Below the pieces are notes generated by a model that was not told the origin of the DNA, did not search any database, and saw nothing but the letters and a program-made list of their open reading frames with translations. DNA of 64,000 nucleotides from JAKAML01 sp964471635 (lineage in GTDB: Bacteria; Pseudomonadota; Alphaproteobacteria; Rhizobiales; Hyphomicrobiaceae), in assembly GCA_964471635.1 (NCBI GenBank), contig CAYYGO010000002.1, positions 62,001 to 126,000 on the forward strand, given 5' to 3'. Numbering within the stretch: position 1 is the stretch's first letter; the number at the start of each line of letters is the position of its first letter. Of this stretch, positions 8,875-17,381 are shown in pieces. The translations under genes and the position numbers were made by a program.

Positions 8875-9114
8875 TGTGGGACCTCTCGTTTGGCGGAGCA
8901 GGCCGCACCGCGTCCTACGGTGCAACAGATTCGCCGACCTGCCGCGAGGAGGCGATCGGGATAAGCTGTGGACGGCACCACAAGGCCATAGGTCACCGTA
9001 GGGATGGTGCCGGCGCGCGGCGTGTGGCAACAAGCAGGCGCGGGATCATCGAGCCCCGCCTGAATCCGATCGAGCGGTCGACCGATGCCCCGTTCCGCGA
9101 GCCAACACCGTCCG

Positions 9115-10062
9115 ATGGAAGACACGGAAGCGCGCATTCAGCGGACCGCGATCGCCAGCATCGCCGTGGCTGTGATGGTCATGGCGATCAAGTACCTTGC
9201 CTACTGGGTCACGGGCAGTGTCGCGCTCTACTCCGACGCGCTCGAGAGCACCGTCAACATCGTCACCGCAGTCGCAGCCATGCTGGCGATCCGGGTCAGC
9301 AGCGCTCCGGCCGACAGGCAGCATCCATTCGGCCACCACAAAGCCGAGTACTTCTCGGCCGTCTTCGAGGGCGTTCTGATCGTCGTCGCGGCGCTACTCG
9401 TGCTCGAGGCTGCATGGGGCGCCATCCGCGAGCCGCGTGAGATCACGGCGCCGGCGTTGGGCCTTGCCATCAACCTCGCCGCCGCAGCCATCAACGCGGG
9501 CTGGGCATGGTGGCTGATCAGCCGCGGCGGGATCTGGCGCTCGCCGGCGCTCGCCGCCGACGGATGGCACCTGATAGGCGACGTCGTGACCTCGGTCGGC
9601 GTCATCGCCGGGCTTGCGTTGGCTGCGGTCACCGGCTGGCTGATCCTCGACCCGCTGCTGGCTGCAGCGGTCGCCATCAACATCTTGTGGTCGGGCTTCA
9701 CGATCATGCGGCAGTCGATGTCGAGCCTGCTCGACGAGGCCGCCTCGCCCGAGATCCAGGCCAAGATACGGACTGCCATTTTGGTGGCTGGCGGCGGCGC
9801 GCTCGAGGCTCACGACATCCGAACGCGGCATGCCGGCCGCGCGACGTTCGTCGAGTTCCATCTGGTCGTGCCGGGCGCGATGACCGTCGAGGCTGCGCAC
9901 GAGATCTGCGACCGCATCGAGGCGGCCATCGCAACCTCTGTGCCGGGCTCGGATGCCATCATCCACGTCGAGCCCGACCACAAAGCGAAGCGCCACAAGA
10001 CCGCCGACGCAATGGCACTCGGTCCCGACGACGCAACCACCAAGAAAGCAGGCACGTCGTGA
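9115..10062 (+). CDS. Cation diffusion facilitator (CDF) metal efflux transporter
   Basis: About 315 residues with six predicted membrane helices and a C-terminal cytosolic domain. Metal-site residues are present: Asp and Glu in TM2 (YSDALEST) and His-x3-Asp in TM5 (DGWHLIGDVVTS), plus a His-rich stretch ADRQHPFGHHKAE. The C-terminal domain has EAHDIRTRHAGRATFVEFHL, as in dimerising CDFs. Proton-coupled export of Zn, Fe, Co or Cd is the family activity; the exact metal cannot be told. An upstream ATG at 9085 is possible. Confidence 0.92.
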   Translation: MEDTEARIQRTAIASIAVAVMVMAIKYLAYWVTGSVALYSDALESTVNIVTAVAAMLAIRVSSAPADRQHPFGHHKAEYFSAVFEGVLIVVAALLVLEAAWGAIREPREITAPALGLAINLAAAAINAGWAWWLISRGGIWRSPALAADGWHLIGDVVTSVGVIAGLALAAVTGWLILDPLLAAAVAINILWSGFTIMRQSMSSLLDEAASPEIQAKIRTAILVAGGGALEAHDIRTRHAGRATFVEFHLVVPGAMTVEAAHEICDRIEAAIATSVPGSDAIIHVEPDHKAKRHKTADAMALGPDDATTKKAGTS

Positions 10063-10072
10063 GCGCGATCCG

Positions 10073-10447
10073 ATGATGCACCCGAGGCGATCTCGCACCC
10101 CTGCGGGACGGGCAGGCTTCAAATCCATGACGTGGCTCGCCTTGCGGCTCGGCGCAGTTGCGCTGCTCATGCAGGGCGTAGCCGACAGGGCGCCACCCGC
10201 CGTCGCCGAGCCGCGCCATACCGGCAAGAGCAAGCGCAGCGGGCCGGATGACCGCAGCGTAACCGCCTGCAGTCGCCATGGAAACGGTTGCTACACCGCC
10301 GTCGTTCGACGGGGACCACTCGGTCCGCAGATGCGTCTCAAGGGCGGTACGTGGATCGACTGCCGCGGAGACTGCCGCGAGACGCTGCGGGAGGAGACGG
10401 TGGATTTCTGGGACACGCAGCAGGAGCGGGCGCGCGCGATCCGTTAG
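10073..10447 (+). CDS. Exported small protein, function unknown
   Basis: 124 residues. A basic start and hydrophobic stretch (WLALRLGAVALLMQGVA) form a signal peptide ending near AVAEP. The mature part has two Cys pairs (TACSRHGNGCYT and DCRGDCRE) and a C-terminal DFWDTQQER. I cannot name a family; it reads as a conserved periplasmic protein rather than noise because of balanced composition and a clear signal peptide. It starts 10 bp after the CDF gene and is probably cotranscribed with it. Confidence 0.65.
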   Translation: MMHPRRSRTPAGRAGFKSMTWLALRLGAVALLMQGVADRAPPAVAEPRHTGKSKRSGPDDRSVTACSRHGNGCYTAVVRRGPLGPQMRLKGGTWIDCRGDCRETLREETVDFWDTQQERARAIR

Positions 10448-10492
10448 CTCCGGCACCATACGGACGGCCGTTGGTTGACCGGCCTATCCCGC

Positions 10493-11884
10493 TCAGCCGA
10501 TCCGTTCCCCCCACAAATCGTAAGCGTCGGCATGCTCGACTCGGACCGTCACGATGTCGCCGGCTGAGACGCTCGTGTCACCGTTCAGGAAGACGCTGCC
10601 GTCGATCTCCGGCGCGTCCCACTTCGACCGGCAAAGCGCGCCTTCTGCGTCCACCTCGTCGACGATGGCTTCAATGGTGCGGCCCACGCGCTCGGCAAGT
10701 ACCGCTTCCGACACCTCGCGCTGCACGGCCATGAAACGATGCCAGCGCTCCTCCTTGATGGCCTCGGGCACGACGCCCGGCAACTCGTTGGCCTTGGCGC
10801 CGGCAACAGCCTCGTACTTGAAGCACCCGACGCGATTGAGCCGCGTCTCGCGCAGCCAGTCGAGCAGCAGCTCGAAATCGGCGTCGGTCTCGCCCGGGAA
10901 CCCGACGATGAACGTCGAGCGGATGGCGAGGCCAGGGCACTCCCGGCGCCACGCCGCGATGCGCTCGGCTGTTCGCTCCTGATGTGCCGGGCGGCGCATC
11001 GCATTGAGCACGGCCGGGCTCGCGTGCTGGAACGGGATGTCGAGGTAGGGCAGAATCTTGCCGTCCGCCATGAGCGGTATCACGTCGTCGACGTGCGGAT
11101 ATGGGTAGACATAGTGGAGCCGCACCCAGGCGCCGAGCGTGCCGAGTTCGCGGCAGAGATCGAGGAACCGCGCCTTGACCGGCCGCCCGTGCCACGCGCT
11201 TTCCGCGTACCGGATATCAAGGCCGTAAGCCGAGGTGTCCTGGCTGATCACCAGCAGTTCTTTCACACCTGCCTTGACGAGCCGCTCGGCCTCCGCGAGC
11301 ACCTGGTTGACGGGCCGGCTCACAAGGTCCCCGCGCAGCGACGGGATGATGCAGAACGAGCATCGATTATTGCACCCCTCCGAGATCTTCAGATACGCGT
11401 AGTGGCGCGGGGTCAGGCGCAGTCCCTCGGGCGGCACCAGATCCACGAACGGGTCGTGCAGCGGCGGCACCGCGTCGTGCACGGCCGAAACCACCTGCTC
11501 GTACTGATGCGGCCCGGTGACAGCGAGCACACCCGGGTGCGCAGACCTGATCCGCGCCTCCTCCACCCCCATGCAGCCCGTAACGATCACGCGCCCGTTG
11601 TTGGCCATCGCCTCGCCTATGGCGTCGAGGCTCTCTGCTTTGGCGCTGTCGAGGAAGCCGCATGTGTTGACCACTACGACGTCGGCTCCCGCATAGTCGG
11701 GAGCGATCTCGTAACCTTCGGACCTGAGCCGCGTGATGATGCGCTCACTGTCGACCAGCGCCTTGGGGCAACCGAGCGAGACGAAGCCGACCTTGGGCGC
11801 CTTCTCCCAGGCACGGCGGACCTTGGCCGCGGCCTTTCGGATCGAGACGGCAGGGGATTTGGAACGTGCGGTGCTCTTGGCCAT
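10493..11884 (-). CDS. rimO: Ribosomal protein S12 methylthiotransferase RimO
   Basis: 463-residue radical-SAM enzyme that methylthiolates an Asp of ribosomal protein S12. The N-terminal UPF0004 domain carries the three cluster cysteines (about Cys39 in SLGCPK, Cys75 in VNTCGF, Cys104 in VTGCMG). The radical-SAM motif CNNRCSFC lies at about 171-178, and a TRAM domain ends the protein (VGRTIEAIVDEVDAEGALCR). The SLGCPKALVDSE signature separates it from MiaB. The start at 11884 was chosen over an upstream ATG because the extra residues are not family-like. Confidence 0.96.
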   Translation of the reverse strand: MAKSTARSKSPAVSIRKAAAKVRRAWEKAPKVGFVSLGCPKALVDSERIITRLRSEGYEIAPDYAGADVVVVNTCGFLDSAKAESLDAIGEAMANNGRVIVTGCMGVEEARIRSAHPGVLAVTGPHQYEQVVSAVHDAVPPLHDPFVDLVPPEGLRLTPRHYAYLKISEGCNNRCSFCIIPSLRGDLVSRPVNQVLAEAERLVKAGVKELLVISQDTSAYGLDIRYAESAWHGRPVKARFLDLCRELGTLGAWVRLHYVYPYPHVDDVIPLMADGKILPYLDIPFQHASPAVLNAMRRPAHQERTAERIAAWRRECPGLAIRSTFIVGFPGETDADFELLLDWLRETRLNRVGCFKYEAVAGAKANELPGVVPEAIKEERWHRFMAVQREVSEAVLAERVGRTIEAIVDEVDAEGALCRSKWDAPEIDGSVFLNGDTSVSAGDIVTVRVEHADAYDLWGERIG

Positions 11885-11925
11885 GTCCGCGCTTCTAGCC
11901 GGGGTGTGACGGACGCGCAATCGGA

Positions 11926-12825
11926 TCAAGCGGCGTGGGTTTCCAGAGCGGCACGAAACGTCTCAAGGTAGGCTGCCACCGTGAGCGAGATGGGCTCGGC
12001 GTACCCGCCGCCGATGGCGATCGACACCGGCACCCCTGCCGCCTTGGCCCTTTCGAGCACCCGTCGGTCGCGGCGCGCAAGCCCCTGCCTCGTTACGGCG
12101 AGCTTGCCGAGCCGGTCCTCGGCCAACGGGTCGACGCCCGAGATGTAGAGCAGGAGATCGGGAGCGAACCCGAGCACAGCCTCGAGCGCCGTCTCGGCCG
12201 CCACGAGATATGGTCCGTCCTCGGTCCCGTCTGCAAGCCCGATATCGAGGTCGGAAGGCGGCTTGCGAAACGGGAAGTTGTTCGCGCCATGCACACTCGC
12301 GACAAAGACCCGCGGATCGGCCGCGAGCAGCGCCGCGTTGCCGTCGCCCTGATGCACATCGAGGTCGAGCACCGCGATACGGCGAACGGCGGCCTCTCCG
12401 AGCAGCGTGCGCGCGACCACCACACTGTCGTTGAACACGCAGTAGCCCGAGCCCCGGTCGTGATGCGCGTGGTGCGTGCCACCCGCGAGCTGCCCCGAAA
12501 TACCCTCGGAAAGCGCCGCCCGTGCGGCTGCCAGCGCGCCGCCTATGGTCGCGCGGGAGCGGGCGACAAGCACCTCGCTCCACGGGATGCCGATCGCGCG
12601 CTGCGCTTCCTTCGCCAGTTGCCCCGACACCACCGCTGCAACATAGTCGGGGCAGTGGGCCACCGCGATCTCGGCGTCGGATGCAAGTGGCGAGGCGCAA
12701 AGGTCCCGTGGGCCCGCGATACCCTCCGCGACGATCGCCTGCCGCAACAGGCGATACTTGGATGCGGGAAAGGTATGGCCCACGGGCAGTGGCAGGTCGG
12801 GCGTGTTGGGAAAAAAGATTCGCAT
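11926..12825 (-). CDS. Histone deacetylase-family (AcuC/class IV-like) deacetylase
   Basis: 299 residues, zinc-dependent amidohydrolase of the HDAC superfamily. Active-site pieces are intact: GGTHHAHHDRGSGYCVFND (His pairs at about 118-122), metal-binding LDLDVHQGDG (Asp and His at about 154-158), and SGVDPLAEDRLG carrying the second Asp. Bacterial relatives deacetylate lysines or acetylated polyamines and small molecules. It lies just upstream of rimO with a 41-bp gap, same strand. A lysine or polyamine target is inference only. Confidence 0.9.
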   Translation of the reverse strand: MRIFFPNTPDLPLPVGHTFPASKYRLLRQAIVAEGIAGPRDLCASPLASDAEIAVAHCPDYVAAVVSGQLAKEAQRAIGIPWSEVLVARSRATIGGALAAARAALSEGISGQLAGGTHHAHHDRGSGYCVFNDSVVVARTLLGEAAVRRIAVLDLDVHQGDGNAALLAADPRVFVASVHGANNFPFRKPPSDLDIGLADGTEDGPYLVAAETALEAVLGFAPDLLLYISGVDPLAEDRLGKLAVTRQGLARRDRRVLERAKAAGVPVSIAIGGGYAEPISLTVAAYLETFRAALETHAA

Positions 12826-12915
12826 CAGAGCCTATCCGCGCGTGGCTGCGACCACTGCAACCGGGGCGCCTTTTCGCATCGGCCCCGCACGGGCGCCCCG
12901 TGCGTACCGCCGCGG

Positions 12916-13617
12916 TCAAAAACGCAGGGCACGGAGCCAGCGCATGACGTCGAGCAGACCGAGCGCCGCAGAGGCGACGTAGGTCAGAGCTGCCGCGCGC
13001 AGAATCTCGCGTACGGAGCCCATGTCCTCCTCACGCACATATCGACCGGCCCGCAGGACCGGCATCGCCCGGCGGAAGCTCGCGTCGAACTCGACCGGAA
13101 GCGTCACGGCGTGCATCAGCACCGTGAACGCCATAATCAGCACGCCGGCGGCAACCTGCATCAGCACCACGATTGGAGCCTTTGCCAGTACCAGAACAAC
13201 CGGCGCGGCCAACATGACGACCGCCCCGACCGTTTCCACGCGCTGCGCCTGGCGCACGATCCGCGTCCGCGCGGCGAGCGGGGGATAGCCCGTTGCATCC
13301 TGCATCGCATGGCCGACCTCGTGGGCGGCAACGACCACTGCCGTCAGCGAGCGCCCGTTCATGTGCGCGGGCAGCAGTCGCACCGCCTTGGCCGCACTAT
13401 CGTAGTGATCACCGAGCGGCGTCTCCTCGACCTTCACGTGAGTGAGCTTCATCTCGTCGAGTATGTGGCGTGCGAACTCGCCGCCCGTGCCGGGAAAATC
13501 GCTACGCTCCGCGCTGTGTCGCGCAAGCACGCGCCGGACCCACATCTGCGGCAGCACCGCGAGCGCAAGTACGACAGCGAGAACGACGAGAACCACCAGC
13601 AAGTCAGGAACCTCCAC
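12916..13617 (-). CDS. Zinc metallopeptidase, YugP family (membrane)
   Basis: 233 residues. An N-terminal membrane helix (LLVVLVVLAVVLALAVL) precedes the zinc-peptidase helix HEVGH at about residues 99-103 within VAAHEVGHAMQDATGYPPL, followed by two or three further hydrophobic segments. Length and the ARTRIVRQAQRVE region match YugP-like neutral zinc peptidases of unknown substrate. The ATG at 13617 is followed directly by the hydrophobic anchor. Confidence 0.88.
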   Translation of the reverse strand: MEVPDLLVVLVVLAVVLALAVLPQMWVRRVLARHSAERSDFPGTGGEFARHILDEMKLTHVKVEETPLGDHYDSAAKAVRLLPAHMNGRSLTAVVVAAHEVGHAMQDATGYPPLAARTRIVRQAQRVETVGAVVMLAAPVVLVLAKAPIVVLMQVAAGVLIMAFTVLMHAVTLPVEFDASFRRAMPVLRAGRYVREEDMGSVREILRAAALTYVASAALGLLDVMRWLRALRF

Positions 13618-13818
13618 AGTGGCGGGCCCGGCCCGCCGCCGCGCACCCTAAAGCTCCGGTGCATCCGCACCAGGGGGCATGACCGGCGATCGGGTGCGAC
13701 TTCACACTTCTTTACGCAAACAACATGCGCCGATTACGGCCATCCCCGACTTTGTGGTTCACGGACGGCGAGCATGCCGCAACCGCCTGTTTCCCCCGAA
13801 CCCGGAGGACTTTCGATC

Positions 13819-14526
13819 ATGACCGAGAACTCTCAACAGAGCCAGGGCACCCCGGCACCCCGGCCGTCGTTTTTCCGCGGACGCCGCGGAACGGCGCTGA
13901 TGCTTGCCGGCGTGGCGCTGACGGCGGGCCTCGCAGGCGCGTTCGCGTCCAAGGCCCTGAGCCATGGCCGCTGGGGCGGCCCGCATGGCGAAATGGGTTA
14001 CATGGGCGGACACCACGGCGGGCCCATTGGAATGATGGGCATGATGGGAGGCGCCGATCCCGCCAAGGCCGCGCGCAAGGCAGGCCGAATGGCCGAGAGG
14101 TTCGCACGGCGCATCGATGCCACAGGCGATCAGCAGGCAAAGCTCGTCGCCATCGCGGAAGCAGCGGCCAAAGACGTCGCCGCGCTTCGCCAGCAGGTCC
14201 GCGACGCCCGTGTCGAGGGCATGAAGCTGCTCGGCGCCGCTCAGGTCGACCGGACCCAGATCGAGAAGCTGCGCACCGAGCAAGTCGCCAACATGGACGC
14301 CATTTCGAAGCGCATGACGACGGCGCTCGCCGACGCCGCCGAGGTGCTGACACCCGAGCAGCGCCAGAAGGTAGCCGAGCGGATGGATGAGCGTCGCCAG
14401 CGAGGCCGCTGGGGCTTCGGCCACGGTGGGCATGACGGCGAAGACCGCGGTCCCCGCCATCGCGGCCCCGGCGGGCCGGATGGTCCGGGCGGCCCCGGCG
14501 CCGCCGAGCCCGCGCCGAAGCAATAG
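13819..14526 (+). CDS. Spy/CpxP-like periplasmic LTXXQ protein
   Basis: 235 residues. An N-terminal membrane/signal segment (GTALMLAGVALTAGLAGAF) is followed by a His/Met/Gly-rich stretch (HHGGPIGMMGMMGG) and a helical Spy-like core with the LTPEQRQK motif. A Gly/Pro/His-rich tail could bind metal. The ATG at 13819 has CGGAGGA 9 bp upstream. It lies 5' of an OmpR-type regulator and sensor kinase, the arrangement expected for a CpxP-like accessory sensor or a metal/envelope-stress chaperone. That role is inferred. Confidence 0.85.
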   Translation: MTENSQQSQGTPAPRPSFFRGRRGTALMLAGVALTAGLAGAFASKALSHGRWGGPHGEMGYMGGHHGGPIGMMGMMGGADPAKAARKAGRMAERFARRIDATGDQQAKLVAIAEAAAKDVAALRQQVRDARVEGMKLLGAAQVDRTQIEKLRTEQVANMDAISKRMTTALADAAEVLTPEQRQKVAERMDERRQRGRWGFGHGGHDGEDRGPRHRGPGGPDGPGGPGAAEPAPKQ

Positions 14527-14797
14527 CCCGCGGCGACACGGCGAGGCGGCTCCACCCCGGGCACGCCTCGCTGCCGCGGATGGTGGGAGCGTCGGCGCGG
14601 ACGGCATTGAGACCGACTGTTCCAACGCCTCCCGCGCGTCATAGGAGATACCTTGGGGGATAGTGGCCGCCCGCCCCCAGGTCGTTGCCCAACGGACGAG
14701 CGCAAACCCGTTCGCACCAGCCAATTGCGCACGCTGTTGCGACTCGGGTTCTCGTGACGCAATCTGCCGATCCGCCCTCTGACGCGCGAGGAGTGCC

Positions 14798-15499
14798 GTG
14801 CCCGCCCGCTTGCTGCTCGTCGAGGACGACCCCCGCCTTGCCGACATGGTACGCGAGTATCTGGCGGCGGCCGGCTATCGGGTTGCGCATGCCGCCACCG
14901 GCGGAGCCGGGTTGCAGTTCCTGGCCCGCGAGCCGTTCGACGCCGTCGTGCTCGACCTCATGCTGCCCGATATGGACGGCCTCGAGCTATGCCGGCAGCT
15001 CCGAGGGAGCCGCTCCAATGCCGAGATCCCGATCCTGATGCTGACAGCGCGGGGTGATGCCATGGACCGCGTCGTCGGCCTCGAGATCGGTGCCGATGAC
15101 TATATGCCCAAGCCCTTCGAGCCGCGCGAGCTCCTGGCCCGCCTCAAAGCCATCCTCCGCCGTGCCCAGGGCAAGGCGGCGGGCGCCCCCGACGTGCTCA
15201 CGTTCGGCCGGCTCGAGATCGACCGCGGCGCGCGCGAGATCCGCCTCGACGGCAAGACCGCCGAACTCACGGGTTACCAGTTCGACCTTCTCGTCGCGCT
15301 TGCCGAGCATCCGGGACGCGTGCTGTCGCGCGAGCACATCATGGATCTGGTCAAGGGCGAGGCACTCGAGGCGTTCGACCGCTCGATCGATGTCCACATC
15401 TCACGCATCCGCGCCGCAATCGAGGACGATCCGAAGAAGCCGCGCCGGGTGATCACGGTGCGCGGCGCTGGCTATGTGTTCGCACGGCAGCAGGACTGA
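14798..15499 (+). CDS. OmpR-family response regulator (CpxR/RstA-like)
   Basis: 233 residues: receiver domain with acidic pocket LVEDD, phospho-acceptor Asp in VVLDLMLPDMDG and the KPFEPRELLAR lysine, then a winged-helix DNA-binding domain (VITVRGAGYVF end). Start is GTG at 14798 with GAGGAG 5 bp upstream. It is followed 16 bp later by its cognate kinase. The Spy-like gene 271 bp upstream is a plausible target. Confidence 0.93.
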   Translation: MPARLLLVEDDPRLADMVREYLAAAGYRVAHAATGGAGLQFLAREPFDAVVLDLMLPDMDGLELCRQLRGSRSNAEIPILMLTARGDAMDRVVGLEIGADDYMPKPFEPRELLARLKAILRRAQGKAAGAPDVLTFGRLEIDRGAREIRLDGKTAELTGYQFDLLVALAEHPGRVLSREHIMDLVKGEALEAFDRSIDVHISRIRAAIEDDPKKPRRVITVRGAGYVFARQQD

Positions 15500-15515
15500 G
15501 GGGCACCCGGGCGCC

Positions 15516-16832
15516 ATGCGGCGGCTTTCGACACAGATCTACATCGTCATCGTCGTGTCGCTGCTGCTGGTGGCGATCGTCGCGGCTCTGTTCTGGCGGC
15601 GCGGACCCGACCGGGGAGCCGTACGCCAAGCATTCGACGTAGTGGCCGAGCTCGCTTCCGTCTCGCTTGCCCCGGCAAGCGCGCCCGTGGCCCAGCAGGT
15701 CGAGGCCCTGGAGCACCTCGGCGCGCGGCTGAAACTCAACCTTGCCGTATTCGATGCCGACCGCCGCCTGGTCGCCGAGCACAGGAGGGGCCCACCGCTG
15801 CCTGCCCCCCCAGACAGCCGCGAGGACAGCGGCTGGATCTTCGGGCCCGGCGGCCCCGCCTGGGCGATCGAGCTGCCGGACAGTCGGTGGCTCGTTGCGC
15901 GCTCGCAGCGCCGGCGCCCCTTACACCCTGCGGTGAGCGCCCTCGGCTTCCTCGGCATCATCTCGCTCGCGGTGGCACTCTCGGCATGGCCCGTGGTGCG
16001 CGGGCTGACGCGCCGGCTCGAACGGCTGCAAGGCGCAGTCGAGCAGCTCGGCCACGGCAATCTCAAGTCGCGCGTGCCGGTGGAAGGACGCGACGAGGTG
16101 GCAAAGCTCGCCCAGAGCTTCAACCGCTCGGCCGAGCGAATCGAGGAGCTGGTCGGCGCCCACAAGCTGCTTCTTGCCAATGCCAGTCACGAGTTGCGCA
16201 CGCCGCTGTCGCGCATCCGGCTCGGCATCGAGCTGATGAAGGGCGGGGCCGACGAGGCTCGGCATGCGGCGCTGCAAAAGGACATCGCCGAACTCGATCA
16301 GCTCATCGACGAGATCCTGCTCGCGAGCCGCCTCGACGCGCTGGAGCGGCCGGAGCGGACGGAGGCCGTCGATATCCTGGCGTTGGCGGCGGAGGAAGCG
16401 GCCCGCTACGACGACACCAGCGTCGGCGGCGAGCCGCTGGTGGTGCCCGGAGATGCGCGTCTGCTTCGGCGGCTCGTCCGCAATCTCATCGAGAACGCCT
16501 CCCGCCATGGACGCCCGCCCATCGACATCACTGTGACGCGGCAGGACGGTGTCGCGCTGCTGCGGGTCGCGGACGGCGGAGCCGGCATACCGGTCACCGA
16601 TGCGGAGCGCATCTTCGAGCCGTTCCGCCGCGGCCGCCCCGAAGACGGCACCGGTCCGCAGGCGGGCTCATCGGCCAGCGGCGATCGGACAGGCACCGGA
16701 CTTGGGCTCGCGCTCGTCCGTCAGATCGCCCGTCGCCATGGCGGCGAGGCGTGGCTCGAGATGGCTCCGGGCAACCACCGGTCTAGCCGATTTTCGGTGC
16801 GGCTGCCGCTTGCCGGCCCGGACCCTGGCTGA
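15516..16832 (+). CDS. Sensor histidine kinase (CpxA/RstB-like)
   Basis: 438 residues. Two membrane helices (IYIVIVVSLLLVAIVAAL near the start and LGFLGIISLAVALSAW near residue 145) bracket a small periplasmic sensor domain. HAMP linker (GHGNLKSRVPVEGRDEV), H-box ASHELRTPLSR, N-box NLIENASRHG, and G-boxes VADGGAGIPV and GTGLGLALV are all present. The ATG at 15516 gives a proper basic N-terminus before the first helix. It likely phosphorylates the regulator encoded immediately upstream. Confidence 0.94.
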   Translation: MRRLSTQIYIVIVVSLLLVAIVAALFWRRGPDRGAVRQAFDVVAELASVSLAPASAPVAQQVEALEHLGARLKLNLAVFDADRRLVAEHRRGPPLPAPPDSREDSGWIFGPGGPAWAIELPDSRWLVARSQRRRPLHPAVSALGFLGIISLAVALSAWPVVRGLTRRLERLQGAVEQLGHGNLKSRVPVEGRDEVAKLAQSFNRSAERIEELVGAHKLLLANASHELRTPLSRIRLGIELMKGGADEARHAALQKDIAELDQLIDEILLASRLDALERPERTEAVDILALAAEEAARYDDTSVGGEPLVVPGDARLLRRLVRNLIENASRHGRPPIDITVTRQDGVALLRVADGGAGIPVTDAERIFEPFRRGRPEDGTGPQAGSSASGDRTGTGLGLALVRQIARRHGGEAWLEMAPGNHRSSRFSVRLPLAGPDPG

Positions 16833-16906
16833 ACCGGAGTCTTGCTGGACCGAACGGGCAAACGGCCTGACGAGGCTGACGTAGAGCAACGGGATTTCCC
16901 CCGGCA

Positions 16907-16920
16907 TTGACTTCGGTCAA
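16907..16920. promoter_or_regulatory. Fnr/FixK-type operator palindrome
   Basis: TTGACTTCGGTCAA, an exact TTGA-N6-TCAA inverted repeat of the Fnr/FixK class, 125 bp upstream of the DUF6455-like gene and 75 bp past the kinase gene. Confidence 0.6.
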
Positions 16921-17044
16921 GCCAAACTCCTCCGGTCGCAATAGGGTGTTGGGCAATCCGCCCGTGCAGAATGCCCGAACCTTTCAAGGGTGCGCCCGGC
17001 GGCCTCGGAATTGGAAACGCACCTTTCAGTATGGAGTGGTTGAG

Positions 17045-17323
17045 ATGCGCCGGCCCCAGTCGGAGCACGTCGAGCGGCGTGCGCGCCGCATGGTCGACAT
17101 GATAACCCGGCTCGATGTCGATCAATTGCAGCTTGCTCGCGTGCGCCGGGGCGATGCCTACATGGAGGCTCGGACCGCGTGCCTCCACTGCGCTCACGCC
17201 GACGACTGCCTTCACTGGCTGAGCTTGACCGCTCCGTCGTCCGGCATCGGCAACGTCGAGCCGCAGCAGGCTCCGGACTTCTGCCCGAACCTGTCGCTAT
17301 TCCAGTCCTGCCGCCGCACTTGA
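17045..17323 (+). CDS. DUF6455-like small Cys-containing protein
   Basis: 92 residues, no signal peptide. An N-terminal basic helix (HVERRARRMVDMITRLDVD) is followed by a Cys-rich half: RTACLHCAHADDCLHWL and DFCPNLSLFQSCRR. The pattern resembles DUF6455 proteins, whose function is unknown; five spaced cysteines could bind a metal or cluster. The ATG at 17045 has GGAG about 8 bp upstream. It stands alone, preceded by an Fnr/FixK-type palindrome, suggesting oxygen-regulated expression (inference). Confidence 0.7.
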   Translation: MRRPQSEHVERRARRMVDMITRLDVDQLQLARVRRGDAYMEARTACLHCAHADDCLHWLSLTAPSSGIGNVEPQQAPDFCPNLSLFQSCRRT

Positions 17324-17381
17324 GCCGCGCTCTGTGTCTGCGCTTGGCTGGTTCGCTGCGATGCTCAGGTCCGGGTGACAC

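Noticed and set aside
11935..14526. Very long open frame (863 codons) ending with the Spy-like gene
   Set aside because: The upstream two thirds overlap the HDAC and YugP genes on the opposite strand and have Arg/His-rich non-protein composition. Only the last 235 codons, from ATG 13819 with a ribosome-binding site, look real.
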